Positions 43,030 to 52,695 of a stretch of DNA of 64,000 bases are shown in pieces (the first letter of the stretch is position 1; each line of letters starts with the position of its first letter). Where the stretch lies: the NCBI RefSeq assembly GCF_029023725.1, contig NZ_CP119075.1:987501-1051500 (forward strand), in the 5' to 3' direction. Both the position numbers and the translations under genes were made by a program. The notes beneath the pieces were generated by a model. It was not told the DNA's origin and did not search any database. It saw only the letters and a list, made by a program, of their open reading frames with translations. Source of the DNA: Synoicihabitans lomoniglobus (lineage in GTDB: Bacteria; Verrucomicrobiota; Verrucomicrobiia; Opitutales; Opitutaceae).

Positions 43030-44202
43030 ATGAATGTAACGAAACTCGTTTGCTCGGCCTGCGGAGTAACCTTTGCGCCCGGTAAAGTCTACAACCTGTG
43101 CGCCACGTGCGGCATGCCGCTGTTTGTGCTCTACGATCTTGAAGCGGCGGGACGCACGCTGACCAAGGAGGCGCTCCGCACCCGCGAGGCGAATATGTGG
43201 CGTTATCGCGAAGTGTTACCCGTCGAGAATCCGGCGGAGAACATCGTCTGTTTGGGCGAAGGCTGGACGCCTTTGATGCCGATGCCGCGGTTGGGGGCGG
43301 AGCTGGGCATGGCCAATCTTTACATCAAGGACGAGGGCCAGAATCCCACCGGCAGTTTCAAGGCGCGGGGCATGACCGCGGCCGTGTCGATGGCCAAGGA
43401 ATTGGGGATCAAAAAGCTCGCGGTCCCTTCGGCCGGCAATGCCGCCGGCGCGATGGCAGCATATGCGGCCCGGGCGGGTCTGGAGGCTCATATTTTCATG
43501 CCGCAGGACACCCCGCAGGCCAACGTGATCGAATGCCGGGAGATGGGCGCGCAGGTTACCCTGATCGACGGATTGATCACCGATTGCGGGGCGGAAGTGG
43601 CGCGACGCAAGGAGGCCGAAGGGTGGTTTGATGTGTCCACGCTCAAAGAGCCCTACCGCATCGAAGGCAAAAAAACCCTGGGCTACGAACTGGCCGAGCA
43701 ACTCGATTGGGAACTGCCCGATGCCTTGTTTTATCCCACGGGCGGCGGCACCGGCTTGATCGGCATGTGGAAGGCGTTTGACGAGATGGAGGAGCTGGGC
43801 TGGATCGGTTCGCACCGCCCGCGAATCTACTCCGTCCAGGCCGAAGGGTGCGCGCCGATCGTGCGGGCGTTTGAGGCCGGCCAGACGCATGCGGGCGAGT
43901 TTCCCAATGCGCACACCAAGGCGTCGGGGCTGCGGGTGCCCAAAGCCATCGGTGACTTCATCATGCTGGAGGCGATTCGCAAATCCGGCGGTGGCGCCGT
44001 GGCCGTGAGTGATAACGCCATGATCAAGGCGGTGCGCGAGGTGGGTCAGCTCGAAGGCCTGTTTCTCGCGCCGGAAGGGGCCGCCTGCTATGCCGCGATG
44101 GTGGACCTGCTCGAAGCGGGCCAGATCGGGGAGGACGAACGCGTGGTGATCTTCAATACCGGCACCGGGCTGAAATACCTCGAGTGTTTCGGCGAAGACT
44201 GA
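43030..44202 (+). CDS. thrC: Threonine synthase
   Basis: 390 residues from ATG 43030. An N-terminal zinc ribbon (CSACGVTF, CATCGMPLF) precedes the PLP-dependent fold: DEGQNPTGSFKARGM carries the Schiff-base Lys (near residue 115), AGNAAGAMAAYAARAG the phosphate loop, and FYPTGGGTGLIGMW a Gly-rich cofactor site. It converts O-phosphohomoserine to threonine. Length and layout fit the shorter class of threonine synthase with zinc finger. Upstream 86 bp separate it from the YeiH gene. Confidence 0.85.
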   Translation: MNVTKLVCSACGVTFAPGKVYNLCATCGMPLFVLYDLEAAGRTLTKEALRTREANMWRYREVLPVENPAENIVCLGEGWTPLMPMPRLGAELGMANLYIKDEGQNPTGSFKARGMTAAVSMAKELGIKKLAVPSAGNAAGAMAAYAARAGLEAHIFMPQDTPQANVIECREMGAQVTLIDGLITDCGAEVARRKEAEGWFDVSTLKEPYRIEGKKTLGYELAEQLDWELPDALFYPTGGGTGLIGMWKAFDEMEELGWIGSHRPRIYSVQAEGCAPIVRAFEAGQTHAGEFPNAHTKASGLRVPKAIGDFIMLEAIRKSGGGAVAVSDNAMIKAVREVGQLEGLFLAPEGAACYAAMVDLLEAGQIGEDERVVIFNTGTGLKYLECFGED

Positions 44203-44235
44203 TGCCGCCGCCGATCCCGGGCCGACGTATTTATC

Positions 44236-45489
44236 ATGAATCCGAAAAACCTGACTCGTAATATTCTTCTGGGCATGGGGCTCGGCTTGATCGTGGGCGT
44301 GGCGTGTAACCGCCTCGGGACCGACGTGCCGGGCGTGACGTTCGTGGTCGACGGCCTGTTTCCGCTGGTCGGGAGGATCTTCGTCAAATCGCTGCAATTG
44401 TTGGTGGTGCCGCTGGTGTTGTTTTCCCTGATCTGTGGGACCGCCTCGCTCAACGACCTCCGGCGTCTGGGCCGGATCGGGGCGAAGACGGTGGCGTTTT
44501 ATCTGGGCACCACGGCGCTGGCGGTGGGCTCGGCCATCGTATTGGGAATATTGTTACAACCGGGAGTGGGATTCAATCTGAGCTACGAAAGCGATTTTGC
44601 GGTGCGGTCGAGTCCCCCGCTCGCAGACGTAATTCTGGGGATTTTCCCGAGCAACCCGTTTCAGTCGCTGGCCGAGGGCAAAATGCTGCAGGTGATCGTG
44701 TTTTCCATCCTGTTTGGCATCGCCATGTGTCTGGCGGGGGAAGCCGGCCAGCGGGTGCTGCGCGTCGCATCGGATCTGAATGAAGTGGTGATGAAGCTGG
44801 TCATCCTGCTCATGCTGGTGGCGCCGTTCGGCGTGTTCGCGCTGGTGGGCCGCACGTTTGCGCAGGAAGGATTCACCGCGATTCTGGCCTTGGGGAAATA
44901 CTTCTTCCTCGTGCTGGGGGCGCTGGTATTGCACCTGTTCGTCACCTACGGGCTGTTGTTCAAACTGGGCACCGGCTTGAGCCCGATGCGACTGATGCGC
45001 AAGATGCGCAAAGTGCAGTTGTTCGCATTTTCCACCGCGAGCAGCAACGCGACCCTGCCGCTCACGTTGGAAACGGTGGAGCACCAGTTGGGCGTCAAGC
45101 CGTCGGTGGGCTCGTTCACGATTCCTCTCGGGGCGACGATCAACATGGATGGGACCGCAATTTTGCAGGGCGTGGCCACGGTCTTCATCGCTCAGGCGTT
45201 GCAGATCGACGTGGGCGTGCAGGGCTATCTGATGGTCGTGCTCATGTCGACCCTGGCCTCGATCGGCACGGCGGGCGTGCCGGGCGTGGGATTGATCATG
45301 CTGGCCATGGTCTTTCAGCAGGTCGGACTGCCGGTGGCCGCCATCGGCGTGATCTACGGCGTGGACCGACTGTTGGACATGGTGCGCACGGCGGTGAATG
45401 TCACCGGTGATGCGGTCGTTTCCGTGATCGTGGCCAAGTCGGAAGGCGAGTTTGACCAGACGGTTTTTGACGCTGTCGACGAGACCTGA
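44236..45489 (+). CDS. Dicarboxylate/amino acid:cation symporter (DAACS)
   Basis: 417 residues from ATG 44236. Family features: PLVLFSLICGTASLND in the early helices, the Ser-rich motif FAFSTASSNATLPLTLE, IPLGATINMDGTAIL in helix 7 and GTAGVPGVGLIMLAMV followed by YGVDRLLDMVRTAVNVTGDAV. It matches GltP/GltT-type transporters that import glutamate, aspartate or C4-dicarboxylates with H+ or Na+. The upstream spacing of 33 bp to thrC suggests joint transcription. Confidence 0.92.
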   Translation: MNPKNLTRNILLGMGLGLIVGVACNRLGTDVPGVTFVVDGLFPLVGRIFVKSLQLLVVPLVLFSLICGTASLNDLRRLGRIGAKTVAFYLGTTALAVGSAIVLGILLQPGVGFNLSYESDFAVRSSPPLADVILGIFPSNPFQSLAEGKMLQVIVFSILFGIAMCLAGEAGQRVLRVASDLNEVVMKLVILLMLVAPFGVFALVGRTFAQEGFTAILALGKYFFLVLGALVLHLFVTYGLLFKLGTGLSPMRLMRKMRKVQLFAFSTASSNATLPLTLETVEHQLGVKPSVGSFTIPLGATINMDGTAILQGVATVFIAQALQIDVGVQGYLMVVLMSTLASIGTAGVPGVGLIMLAMVFQQVGLPVAAIGVIYGVDRLLDMVRTAVNVTGDAVVSVIVAKSEGEFDQTVFDAVDET

Positions 45490-45650
45490 GCGTTCGGTCG
45501 CGACCCGTCAGCGGGGCGACGATATATCGGATTATATATTCAAGTCGGTGGCACCCGCCCGGACGGGAAGCCTTGATGAAGCCCGTCGCTGGATGAGCCG
45601 GTGACTTCCTGCGGAGGCGCACAGATTCAACCATCAAACACGAGGTAACG

Positions 45651-46637
45651 ATGAGCTCCGGTCCGGCCTGGTCCGACAAACTCAAACACGAAATCGCCAA
45701 GGCGGTTTTGGGACAGGAACAAGTGATCGACCAATTGCTGGTCGCGCTCCTGGCTGATGGCCACGTGCTGCTTGAGGGCATGCCCGGTCTGGCCAAGACC
45801 CTGTTGATCAACTCGCTCGGGGCTGCCCTCGGCGTGGATTGCGACCGGGTGCAATTCACGCCCGACCTGCTGCCGAGCGACGTCGTGGGCACGATGATTT
45901 TTCAACCCCAGTCGGGGGCGTTTACGGTGCACAAGGGACCGATCTTCGCGAATCTGGTGCTGGCCGATGAAATCAACCGTTCGCCGGCCAAGGTGCAGAG
46001 CGCGTTGCTGGAGGCGATGCAGGAACGGCAGGTCACAATTGGCGGCGCCACGCACGCCTTGCACGCGCCGTTCTTTGTCATGGCCACACAGAATCCGGTG
46101 GAGCAGGAGGGCACTTACCCGTTGCCGGAAGCCCAGTTGGATCGGTTTCTGTTCAAACTGCTGGTCGATTATCCGTCGGAGGCCGACGAGGAGCTGATGA
46201 TGGACCGGTGGGGGCAGGTCACAGCCAAGCCGAAGCTGGAGGCGGTTTCCAGTGGCGTGGAATTACTCTCGCTGCGGCAGCAGGTGGATCAGGTGTATGT
46301 CTCGCCGCAAGTGAAGCGCTACATCCTGAAACTGGTGCGCGGCACGCGGGCCATGGCGCAGCCGGTCACGAGCGGGCTGGGTTCGCGCTACCTCAGTTTC
46401 GGGGCGTCGCCACGGGCGTGTTTGGCGTTGTATCAAGCCAGTCGGGCGCGGGCGTTTCTGCACGGGTCGGATTTTGTCACACCGGATTTCGTGCAGGCCG
46501 TCTGTCCGGATATTCTGCGGCACCGCATCGGGCTCACCTACGAAGCGGAAGCCGAGGGGCTCGATGCGGAAAAACTGGTGCAGGACCTCCTCGGTCGGGT
46601 GTCCGTGCCGACGGAATCCGATGCGGCCGCCGCCTGA
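45651..46637 (+). CDS. MoxR-family AAA+ ATPase (first gene of Bat operon)
   Basis: 328 residues from ATG 45651. Walker A EGMPGLAKTLLINS, Walker B NLVLADEINRSPAK, sensor ATQNPVEQEGTYPLPEAQLDRF. MoxR ATPases act as chaperone-like partners of VWA proteins. It heads a run of five genes with gaps of 16 and 3 bp, then 4-bp overlaps, a standard MoxR-DUF58-BatABD set. The 161 bp before it hold the promoter; the AT-rich stretch gatatatcggattatatatt at 45521-45540 may be part of it. Confidence 0.92.
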   Translation: MSSGPAWSDKLKHEIAKAVLGQEQVIDQLLVALLADGHVLLEGMPGLAKTLLINSLGAALGVDCDRVQFTPDLLPSDVVGTMIFQPQSGAFTVHKGPIFANLVLADEINRSPAKVQSALLEAMQERQVTIGGATHALHAPFFVMATQNPVEQEGTYPLPEAQLDRFLFKLLVDYPSEADEELMMDRWGQVTAKPKLEAVSSGVELLSLRQQVDQVYVSPQVKRYILKLVRGTRAMAQPVTSGLGSRYLSFGASPRACLALYQASRARAFLHGSDFVTPDFVQAVCPDILRHRIGLTYEAEAEGLDAEKLVQDLLGRVSVPTESDAAAA

Positions 46638-46653
46638 TGCCCGCCGATTCGAG

Positions 46654-47571
46654 ATGAATTCCTCATTGCCGCCGCTGCCTCCCGGACCCGCCAACGCCAC
46701 CAGCGAGGCGCTGGCGTCGCTACGTCGGTTGGAATGGCAGATGAAGCACCAGGTGACGAATTTGTTGGGCGGCGAATATCGTTCGGCATTTCGCGGCAAG
46801 GGCATGGAGTTTGATCAGGTCGTGCGCTACAACTACGGCGACGACGTGCGCGACATCGACTGGAAGGTGACCGCGCGTTCCACCGAACCCTACCGCAAAA
46901 AATTCGTGGAGGAGCGCGAGCTGACGGTGTTGCTCGTTTTTGAAGACCGACTGTCCCTGCAGTTTGGATCGGAAGGGCGGACCAAGCGCGACGCCATGAT
47001 GGAGTTGATCTGTCAGGTCATGTTGTTGGCGGCGAACAACCGCGACCGTATCGGCATCGTGCACGCGCAGCCGGGCGGTTACACGTTGTGGAAACCGGTG
47101 CGCGGTCGCGCGGCCATCATGCAGGCCGCGGCCCAGTTGCTCGCGACCCCGGCTCCGGATCTGGCCGATACGCGACCGCTGAAGATGCCCTGGCGCTTCG
47201 TGGGACAGGCGGCGCCCAAGCACAGTATTTTGGTGTGGTGCGGTGACTTCGCGCCGCAGCCTGAACCACACGGTTGGTCGATCATCACCGGTCGATATCA
47301 CGCCGTGGGCTTCAAGGTCGACGATCCCTGGGAACGAGGCCTGCCGCCGGACAAGGCGTTCAGCGTCTACGATCCGGTGGCCCAACATTTGGTCGTGTTA
47401 AATCCCCGCTCGAAAGCGCATCAGGAGGCGCATGCGGCGTGGGTGGCAAAGCGGGAGGCTCGGTTTGGCGAGTTGTTCCGCGATGCCCGCGACCGCTTGG
47501 TGGTTACGCCCAACGATTCAATGACGGATGCGCTGGCGCGGTTTTTCCGGGCGCACATGGCGATGAACTGA
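46654..47571 (+). CDS. DUF58 domain protein
   Basis: 305 residues from ATG 46654 (the frame is open upstream inside the ATPase gene). DUF58 block: GGEYRSAFRGKGMEFDQVVRYNYGDDVRDIDWKVTAR, then a VWA-like fold (LTVLLVFEDRLSLQFGS). No transmembrane helix is visible. DUF58 proteins are nearly always beside MoxR and VWA genes and are thought to work with them in the cell envelope. Confidence 0.9.
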   Translation: MNSSLPPLPPGPANATSEALASLRRLEWQMKHQVTNLLGGEYRSAFRGKGMEFDQVVRYNYGDDVRDIDWKVTARSTEPYRKKFVEERELTVLLVFEDRLSLQFGSEGRTKRDAMMELICQVMLLAANNRDRIGIVHAQPGGYTLWKPVRGRAAIMQAAAQLLATPAPDLADTRPLKMPWRFVGQAAPKHSILVWCGDFAPQPEPHGWSIITGRYHAVGFKVDDPWERGLPPDKAFSVYDPVAQHLVVLNPRSKAHQEAHAAWVAKREARFGELFRDARDRLVVTPNDSMTDALARFFRAHMAMN

Positions 47572-47574
47572 ACC

Positions 47575-48612
47575 ATGGATTCCTTCGCGTTTCAGGAACC
47601 CGGGTGGTTGGGACTGCTGATGGGCGTGCCGCTGGTCGCATGGTTGCGCTGGCGTCGGGGCACGAACGCACTCGTGGTGCCGTTTGCGGCCGCGTGGTTT
47701 CGGCCGGGCCTCAGTCCGGCCTCTCCCTGGCCATCGTGGTTGGCGGTCGGAGGCATCGTGCTGGCCGTGCTCGCGCTGGCGCGTCCGCAGGTGTTGGAAG
47801 GCCATGAAGAGGTCCTTAAGGAAGGTTACGACATCATGCTCGCGATCGACTTGTCGGGATCGATGTTGGCGGAGGATTACGAGCGAGCCGGGCAGCAGCT
47901 GAACCGGCTCGAAGCGATCAAGCCGGTGATCAAGGCGTTCATCGCGGACCGGCCCGATGATCGGATCGGACTCATCGTATTTGCGGGCCGCGCCTACACG
48001 CTGGCGCCACCGACCTTTGATCACGAATGGTTGGCCCGGCAGACGGAGAAGTTGAAAATCGGGTTGATGGAGGACGGCACGGCCATCGGCGACGGCCTGG
48101 GCATGGCGTTGGCCCGGCTGGATCACGGTAACGGTGAAATGGATACGTCGCCGGCGGGCGCGGAGCAGGCATCGAGCGCGTTTGTCGTGTTGTTGACCGA
48201 CGGCTCCAACAATCACGGAGCGCTCAAACCGATGCAGGCGGCGGCCATTGCCGCGGCGCGGCGGGTGCCGGTCTACACCATCGGAGCCGGCAAGGAAGGC
48301 ACGGCGCCGTTTCCCATCTTCGACAGCCGGGGGCAAAAGACCGGTTACCGACGCATTGTCTCGGATCTCGACGAAAACGCGTTGCGTCAGATCTCGGCGA
48401 TGACGTCCGGACAATTTTACCGGGCCGACAGTTCCGATACGGTGGCAGCGGCGTTTGCGGCCATCGATGCCAACCAGAAGGTATCGTTCCAGGCGCGGGC
48501 GCATCTGCGGGCGCGGGATCTATTTGCATGGTTCATGGCGGCGTCGATCGGCATTACGGCGGTCGGGGCTCTCGCCAGTCGACTACCGGGAAGTCGGGAG
48601 GTAATCGTATGA
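47575..48612 (+). CDS. batA: BatA-like VWA membrane protein
   Basis: 345 residues from ATG 47575. An N-terminal BatA helix (WLGLLMGVPLVAWLRWRRG), a second helix near 55-70 (LAVGGIVLAVLALARPQVL), then a VWA domain with the MIDAS motif LAIDLSGSML (DxSxS) and VVLLTDGSNNHG. A C-terminal helix (FAWFMAASIGITAVGALAS) anchors the end. It presents the VWA domain to the periplasm in the Bat aerotolerance complex (named from Bacteroides). Its stop overlaps the next start. Confidence 0.9.
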   Translation: MDSFAFQEPGWLGLLMGVPLVAWLRWRRGTNALVVPFAAAWFRPGLSPASPWPSWLAVGGIVLAVLALARPQVLEGHEEVLKEGYDIMLAIDLSGSMLAEDYERAGQQLNRLEAIKPVIKAFIADRPDDRIGLIVFAGRAYTLAPPTFDHEWLARQTEKLKIGLMEDGTAIGDGLGMALARLDHGNGEMDTSPAGAEQASSAFVVLLTDGSNNHGALKPMQAAAIAAARRVPVYTIGAGKEGTAPFPIFDSRGQKTGYRRIVSDLDENALRQISAMTSGQFYRADSSDTVAAAFAAIDANQKVSFQARAHLRARDLFAWFMAASIGITAVGALASRLPGSREVIV

Positions 48613-50447
48613 TGTGGGGTCAACCATGGGCAGCCTGGTTGCTCATTCCCGTGCTGCTCGGGCTCGGGCTCGAACTGTGGCGGCGTCGCTCGATTGCCAC
48701 GCGCTTTCCCCACATCTCGCGCGTGTGGGCCGGGAAGCAGGAACTTGATTTTCGGCAACGTCGGCTGACGCAGCCGGTGCGCTGGGGGCTGTGGCTCGGG
48801 CTGGGCCTGATGGTCGCGGCGTTGGCCAAACCTCGGCTGGGCAGTCGTAATCAAACGGTATTCGACCCCGCGAGCGATGTGGTGGTGGCGATGGATCTTT
48901 CGCGCAGCATGCTCGCCACGGACGTGCGTCCCTCGCGGTTGGAGCACGCGAGGTTGCTGGGGGTCGGTATGTTGGACCGGCTGGTGGGCGTGCGTGTCGC
49001 GCTGGTGCCGTTTGCCGGGACGGCGTTTGTGCAACTGCCGCTAAGTCTGGACTACCAAATCTTGATCGAAACTTTGGATACGCTCGAACCGGATAATTTC
49101 CCGCGGGGCGGAACGGATTTTTCCGCGATGTTGCGCGAGGGGATGGACGCGTTGGGCGAGGGCGAATCGCGCAACGGCCGGTATCTGATCGTGATCAGTG
49201 ACGGCGAAACCTCCGATGCACAGTGGCGGGAGGTATTGCCGCAACTGGTCGAGCGCGGCATCCAGATCATTGCGGTCGGCGTGGGGACCACGACGGGGGC
49301 GGTGATCCCGGCGGCGGACGGCGGCGTCATCGTCGATGCCAGCGGGGCGGAAGTGTTTTCCCGTTACAGTCCGACGGTGCTGGAAGCATTAGCGGAGGCC
49401 ACGGGCGGGCGTTATCTGACGGCCAATACCTACGTGGCGTTGGCCGACGTGTTGGCGGAGTTGTCGTCGCACGCCCCCATGCGGGCGCCGTTGGATGATG
49501 CCACGCCAGTGATGATCGAGCGTTACCAATGGTGTCTGTTGCCCGGCGTTCTTTTGTTGCTGTTGAGCTATTGGCGGGAAGTCCCGTATCGGCCCCATCA
49601 TCGACGGGTTGAACTCGCTGAACCCGAATCCGATCGGCGGGTGGGTCATGGTGGAATGAGGGGAGCCGTCACGACGTTGACGGTGCTGGCGGCGCTGGGC
49701 CTGGCGTTGCCACGCGTTTCCGCGCTCGACGGCGACGAAAACCGCATCGGCCCGAATAAGCGCCCCAGTTCTCCGGTCGACGGACAATCCATTCTGTTGA
49801 CCAATCGCATCGTCGAGATTCTGAACAAACGCGAACCGATCGGAATCGATTACGCGGGCTTCGTGATCGACTCGATGGGCTACATCGAAACGAAACTGCG
49901 CATACGTGAAAAACCACCCCTGGTGGTGATCAGCGATGCCATGGCGGCGGTGGAAACCGGGCGAACCGTGGATGCGGAAGCCGCCGATTGGGACCGGTAT
50001 GCCGGCCTGTTGGAAAGGTTGCGCGTTCTCACGTTGGCACCAGCGAAAGTCTATGCGGCGGAGAGTGTGGAGAACTTGAGTCTGGAGGCGTTGCTGGAGC
50101 TCGCCGAAGCCGAACAGGACAAAAAACGGCGCGGGGATCGAACGAACGAGGAGGACGACGGCATGGAGATTCCGGACGACGTGCGGGATCGTCCCTCGCG
50201 CAAAGTCGAGGCCTCGGCGTTTGGCAATTTGATGACGGATGAATTGCCCGCGGCAGAGGAGGAAACGCCCGCTCGGCGGCGTCGACCGTTGCGCTTTTTT
50301 GGCCAACCGGGGGAGGGCACGGAGACCGATCTCGCGCTGCCGTTGCACCGACTCGGACAGATAAAAAGCGCAGACTCTCCGGCGCGACTATATCAATTGA
50401 TGGAATCCGAGGATTTGCCGCCGCCGTCAACGGGGGATGACTGGTGA
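48609..50447 (+). CDS. batB: BatB-like VWA protein with unusual C-terminal extension
   Basis: 612 residues from ATG 48609. Two N-terminal helices, a VWA domain with MIDAS VAMDLSRSML and IVISDGETSDAQW, and a helix near 300-315 (WCLLPGVLLLLLSYW) complete a normal BatB of about 340 residues. About 270 more residues follow, starting with a signal-like hydrophobic segment (AVTTLTVLAALGLALPRVSALDG) and continuing with a soluble charged domain (acidic KKRRGDRTNEEDDGME). This tail looks like a separate exported protein that became fused. No family recognised for it. Confidence 0.85.
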   Translation: MMWGQPWAAWLLIPVLLGLGLELWRRRSIATRFPHISRVWAGKQELDFRQRRLTQPVRWGLWLGLGLMVAALAKPRLGSRNQTVFDPASDVVVAMDLSRSMLATDVRPSRLEHARLLGVGMLDRLVGVRVALVPFAGTAFVQLPLSLDYQILIETLDTLEPDNFPRGGTDFSAMLREGMDALGEGESRNGRYLIVISDGETSDAQWREVLPQLVERGIQIIAVGVGTTTGAVIPAADGGVIVDASGAEVFSRYSPTVLEALAEATGGRYLTANTYVALADVLAELSSHAPMRAPLDDATPVMIERYQWCLLPGVLLLLLSYWREVPYRPHHRRVELAEPESDRRVGHGGMRGAVTTLTVLAALGLALPRVSALDGDENRIGPNKRPSSPVDGQSILLTNRIVEILNKREPIGIDYAGFVIDSMGYIETKLRIREKPPLVVISDAMAAVETGRTVDAEAADWDRYAGLLERLRVLTLAPAKVYAAESVENLSLEALLELAEAEQDKKRRGDRTNEEDDGMEIPDDVRDRPSRKVEASAFGNLMTDELPAAEEETPARRRRPLRFFGQPGEGTETDLALPLHRLGQIKSADSPARLYQLMESEDLPPPSTGDDW

Positions 50448-52645
50448 GCGAGCAGATGCGGGCAACCGGAAACATTTTCACGCGACCTCGGGCGGTCTGG
50501 CTGGCGATCACGATGATGGTCGGCCCGAGCCTGTTGTCGGCCCAAACCGGATCGGGACCCAAACCGTTCGCGCAGCTGGACCCGGTGACCGGTGAATTCT
50601 GGGTCGGTGAACTTTTCCCGCTGACGTTCAAGGTCTGGGTGCCGGACGAAATCCATGGCTCCGTGGTCGGGCCACTGCAGTGGCGTAGTGAAGATTTGGA
50701 TATGGAGGATTGGTCGGAGCCCGCGCGGGGGCGTATGCGTCGGAACGGTGTTTGGATGATCACGCAAACCGTCACGAACCGGGGTTATGCGCCTCGGCCC
50801 GGCTCGATCACGGTGGCAGCCGCCTCGCAAAAATTGAATGTCAAGGCGCCGCCGAAAGCCGGATCGTTTCAGCAGGGCGGAGTAACGGTGCAGGTCGCGG
50901 TGGCGAGTGCGCCGGGCGAACTGACGATCAAACCCCTGCCGGAACCGATTCCCGCCGGGTTCAGCGGAGCGGTGGGACAGTTCGAGCTAAACTCGAGTCT
51001 CTCAATCGACAAAGTGAATGTCGGGGAGTCCGTGACGTGGCGCCTGGCGTTGACCGGCACGGGCAATTGGCCGCAGATCCGGCGACTCCCGGAGCGGAAG
51101 GTCGCGAAGAGTTTCGAAGTCGTAAGTCCCGGTCAGCGGCGCACGTCCGTGGATGGTTCGGCGTTTGACGCGGCGTTGACGGAGGAGCTCATGCTCGTGC
51201 CCCGCCGCCCCGGCGACTACACGCTGCCGGCGGTTTCATTTATCTATTTTGACCCCGTGGCGGGAGCCTACCGCACGCTCACCACGCCGGCGCATCCCTT
51301 GCTCATCCTCGGGACGGCCACGGGTGACGGCGAAAGCGGCATGCCCGACGAAGTGGGCGTGGCGGTGCCGGAATCTCCGCCGGTGTTGCCCCTCGATCCG
51401 AGCGGGGTCGATGTGCGGGGCGTTTCGCCCCTGCCGGTGGATAACTGGTGGATCCTGGCGGCGATTCCGGCGGTGGGCGTGCTGTTGTTTTGGGTGGGGT
51501 TGGCGGCCCGCCGTCGTCACCTCACGGATCCCTTGCGACGACAACGTCTGGCGCGTGAGCGGATCTTGGCATTGTTGCGCGAATTGAATGCGACGCCCGC
51601 CCCGACTCCGGAGCGTATGAGAGCGTTGTTGGGCCGGTGGGAGGAATCTGCGGCAGAGTTGCTCGGACTGTCGGTGAACGTGCCGACGGGAGCCGCGGTG
51701 GAATTGGCGCTGGCGAAATCCGCCGGACCAGATGAGGTGCGCTGGCGCGGATTGTGGCGGGACGCGGATCGCTACATTTATGCGGCTGGTGGCGTGTTGC
51801 CCCACGATTGGGTGGAGCGGGCGGAGCGGGTGTGCGGTGCCGCTAAAGTGCGTCGGGCGCCCTGGCTCGCGTCGTTCCTGCCCCGCAACCTGTTACCGTT
51901 CGCGGTGGCGGCGTCACTGGTCCTGCTCGTCGTGCCCATGCGCGGGCGGGATGCCGGTATGGAAGCATATGTGAAGGGTGATTTTGACACGGCGGAAACG
52001 GAGTGGGCTCAGATCGTGGCGGCCCAACCCCTCAGCGCATCCACGCGTTATAATCGGGCGCTGGCGCTGGCCCAGTTGGACCGGTGGTCGGAATCGGCGG
52101 CCGAGTCGCTGGCCGCCCTGTGTCTGGCCCCCCGGAATGAGGCGATCCGGTGGCAGTTGGCGTTGAGCCTGGACCGGGCGGGGATCGATCAACCGACGGC
52201 GTTGGCGGTCGCCCACCGTCCCGGTAGTTGGACCGTGGTCACGTGGTTTTCGGTCGGCGAGTGGGCGTGGGTTTTCGGCGTGGCCTGCAGTGCGGCGGCT
52301 CTGGCGTTGGGCGGGGCCTTGGTGTTGGCCTATCACGGGCGGACCGGTCGCCGCGCCTGGTGGCCGGTATTGATCGCGGGCCTCGCGATGGGAATGGCGG
52401 TGGTGGCTGTGCACAGTCGCGGCACGTATGCCATGCTGGCGGAAACGGACACCGCGATAGTGAGGTTGAACACGTCCCTGCGGTCGGTGCCGACGGCGGC
52501 CAACGCTGCGCAAAAGATGGTGCCGTTGCCCGCCGGGTCACTGGCGACGGGAGTCCGGTCGTTTCTGGGTTGGACGCAACTGGCGTTTCCCAATGGCCAG
52601 ACCGGGTGGGTGCGAACCGATGAACTTACCTGGATTTACCGCTGA
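50444..52645 (+). CDS. batD: BatD-like protein with TPR and SH3-like C-terminus
   Basis: 733 residues from GTG 50444 (GTGA overlap); ATG 50456 is possible. Residues about 40-300 form BatD beta domains (GEFWVGELFPLTFKVWVPDE, VNVGESVTWRLALTGTGNW), followed by a helix (WWILAAIPAVGVLLFWVGLA), a cytoplasmic helical part, another helix (LLPFAVAASLVLLVVPM), a TPR-like segment (YVKGDFDTAETEWAQIVAAQP, YNRALALAQLDRWSESAAES) as in BatE, two further helices and a last SH3-like domain (RLNTSLRSVPTAAN...GQTGWVRTDELTWIYR). It appears to combine BatD and BatE in one chain. Confidence 0.8.
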   Translation: MSEQMRATGNIFTRPRAVWLAITMMVGPSLLSAQTGSGPKPFAQLDPVTGEFWVGELFPLTFKVWVPDEIHGSVVGPLQWRSEDLDMEDWSEPARGRMRRNGVWMITQTVTNRGYAPRPGSITVAAASQKLNVKAPPKAGSFQQGGVTVQVAVASAPGELTIKPLPEPIPAGFSGAVGQFELNSSLSIDKVNVGESVTWRLALTGTGNWPQIRRLPERKVAKSFEVVSPGQRRTSVDGSAFDAALTEELMLVPRRPGDYTLPAVSFIYFDPVAGAYRTLTTPAHPLLILGTATGDGESGMPDEVGVAVPESPPVLPLDPSGVDVRGVSPLPVDNWWILAAIPAVGVLLFWVGLAARRRHLTDPLRRQRLARERILALLRELNATPAPTPERMRALLGRWEESAAELLGLSVNVPTGAAVELALAKSAGPDEVRWRGLWRDADRYIYAAGGVLPHDWVERAERVCGAAKVRRAPWLASFLPRNLLPFAVAASLVLLVVPMRGRDAGMEAYVKGDFDTAETEWAQIVAAQPLSASTRYNRALALAQLDRWSESAAESLAALCLAPRNEAIRWQLALSLDRAGIDQPTALAVAHRPGSWTVVTWFSVGEWAWVFGVACSAAALALGGALVLAYHGRTGRRAWWPVLIAGLAMGMAVVAVHSRGTYAMLAETDTAIVRLNTSLRSVPTAANAAQKMVPLPAGSLATGVRSFLGWTQLAFPNGQTGWVRTDELTWIYR

Positions 52646-52655
52646 TTTTTTGACC

Positions 52656-52675
52656 ATGCCCGTCGGGCATTTCTT
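52656..52675 (+). terminator. Weak terminator-like hairpin after the Bat operon
   Basis: ATGCCC-gtc-GGGCAT (52656-52670) followed by a short T-rich stretch. It lies 11 bp after the last operon stop and 26 bp before the start of the next gene. Short stem and loop, so termination may be partial. Confidence 0.4.
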
Positions 52676-52695
52676 CACCCAATGATCAAACTACC

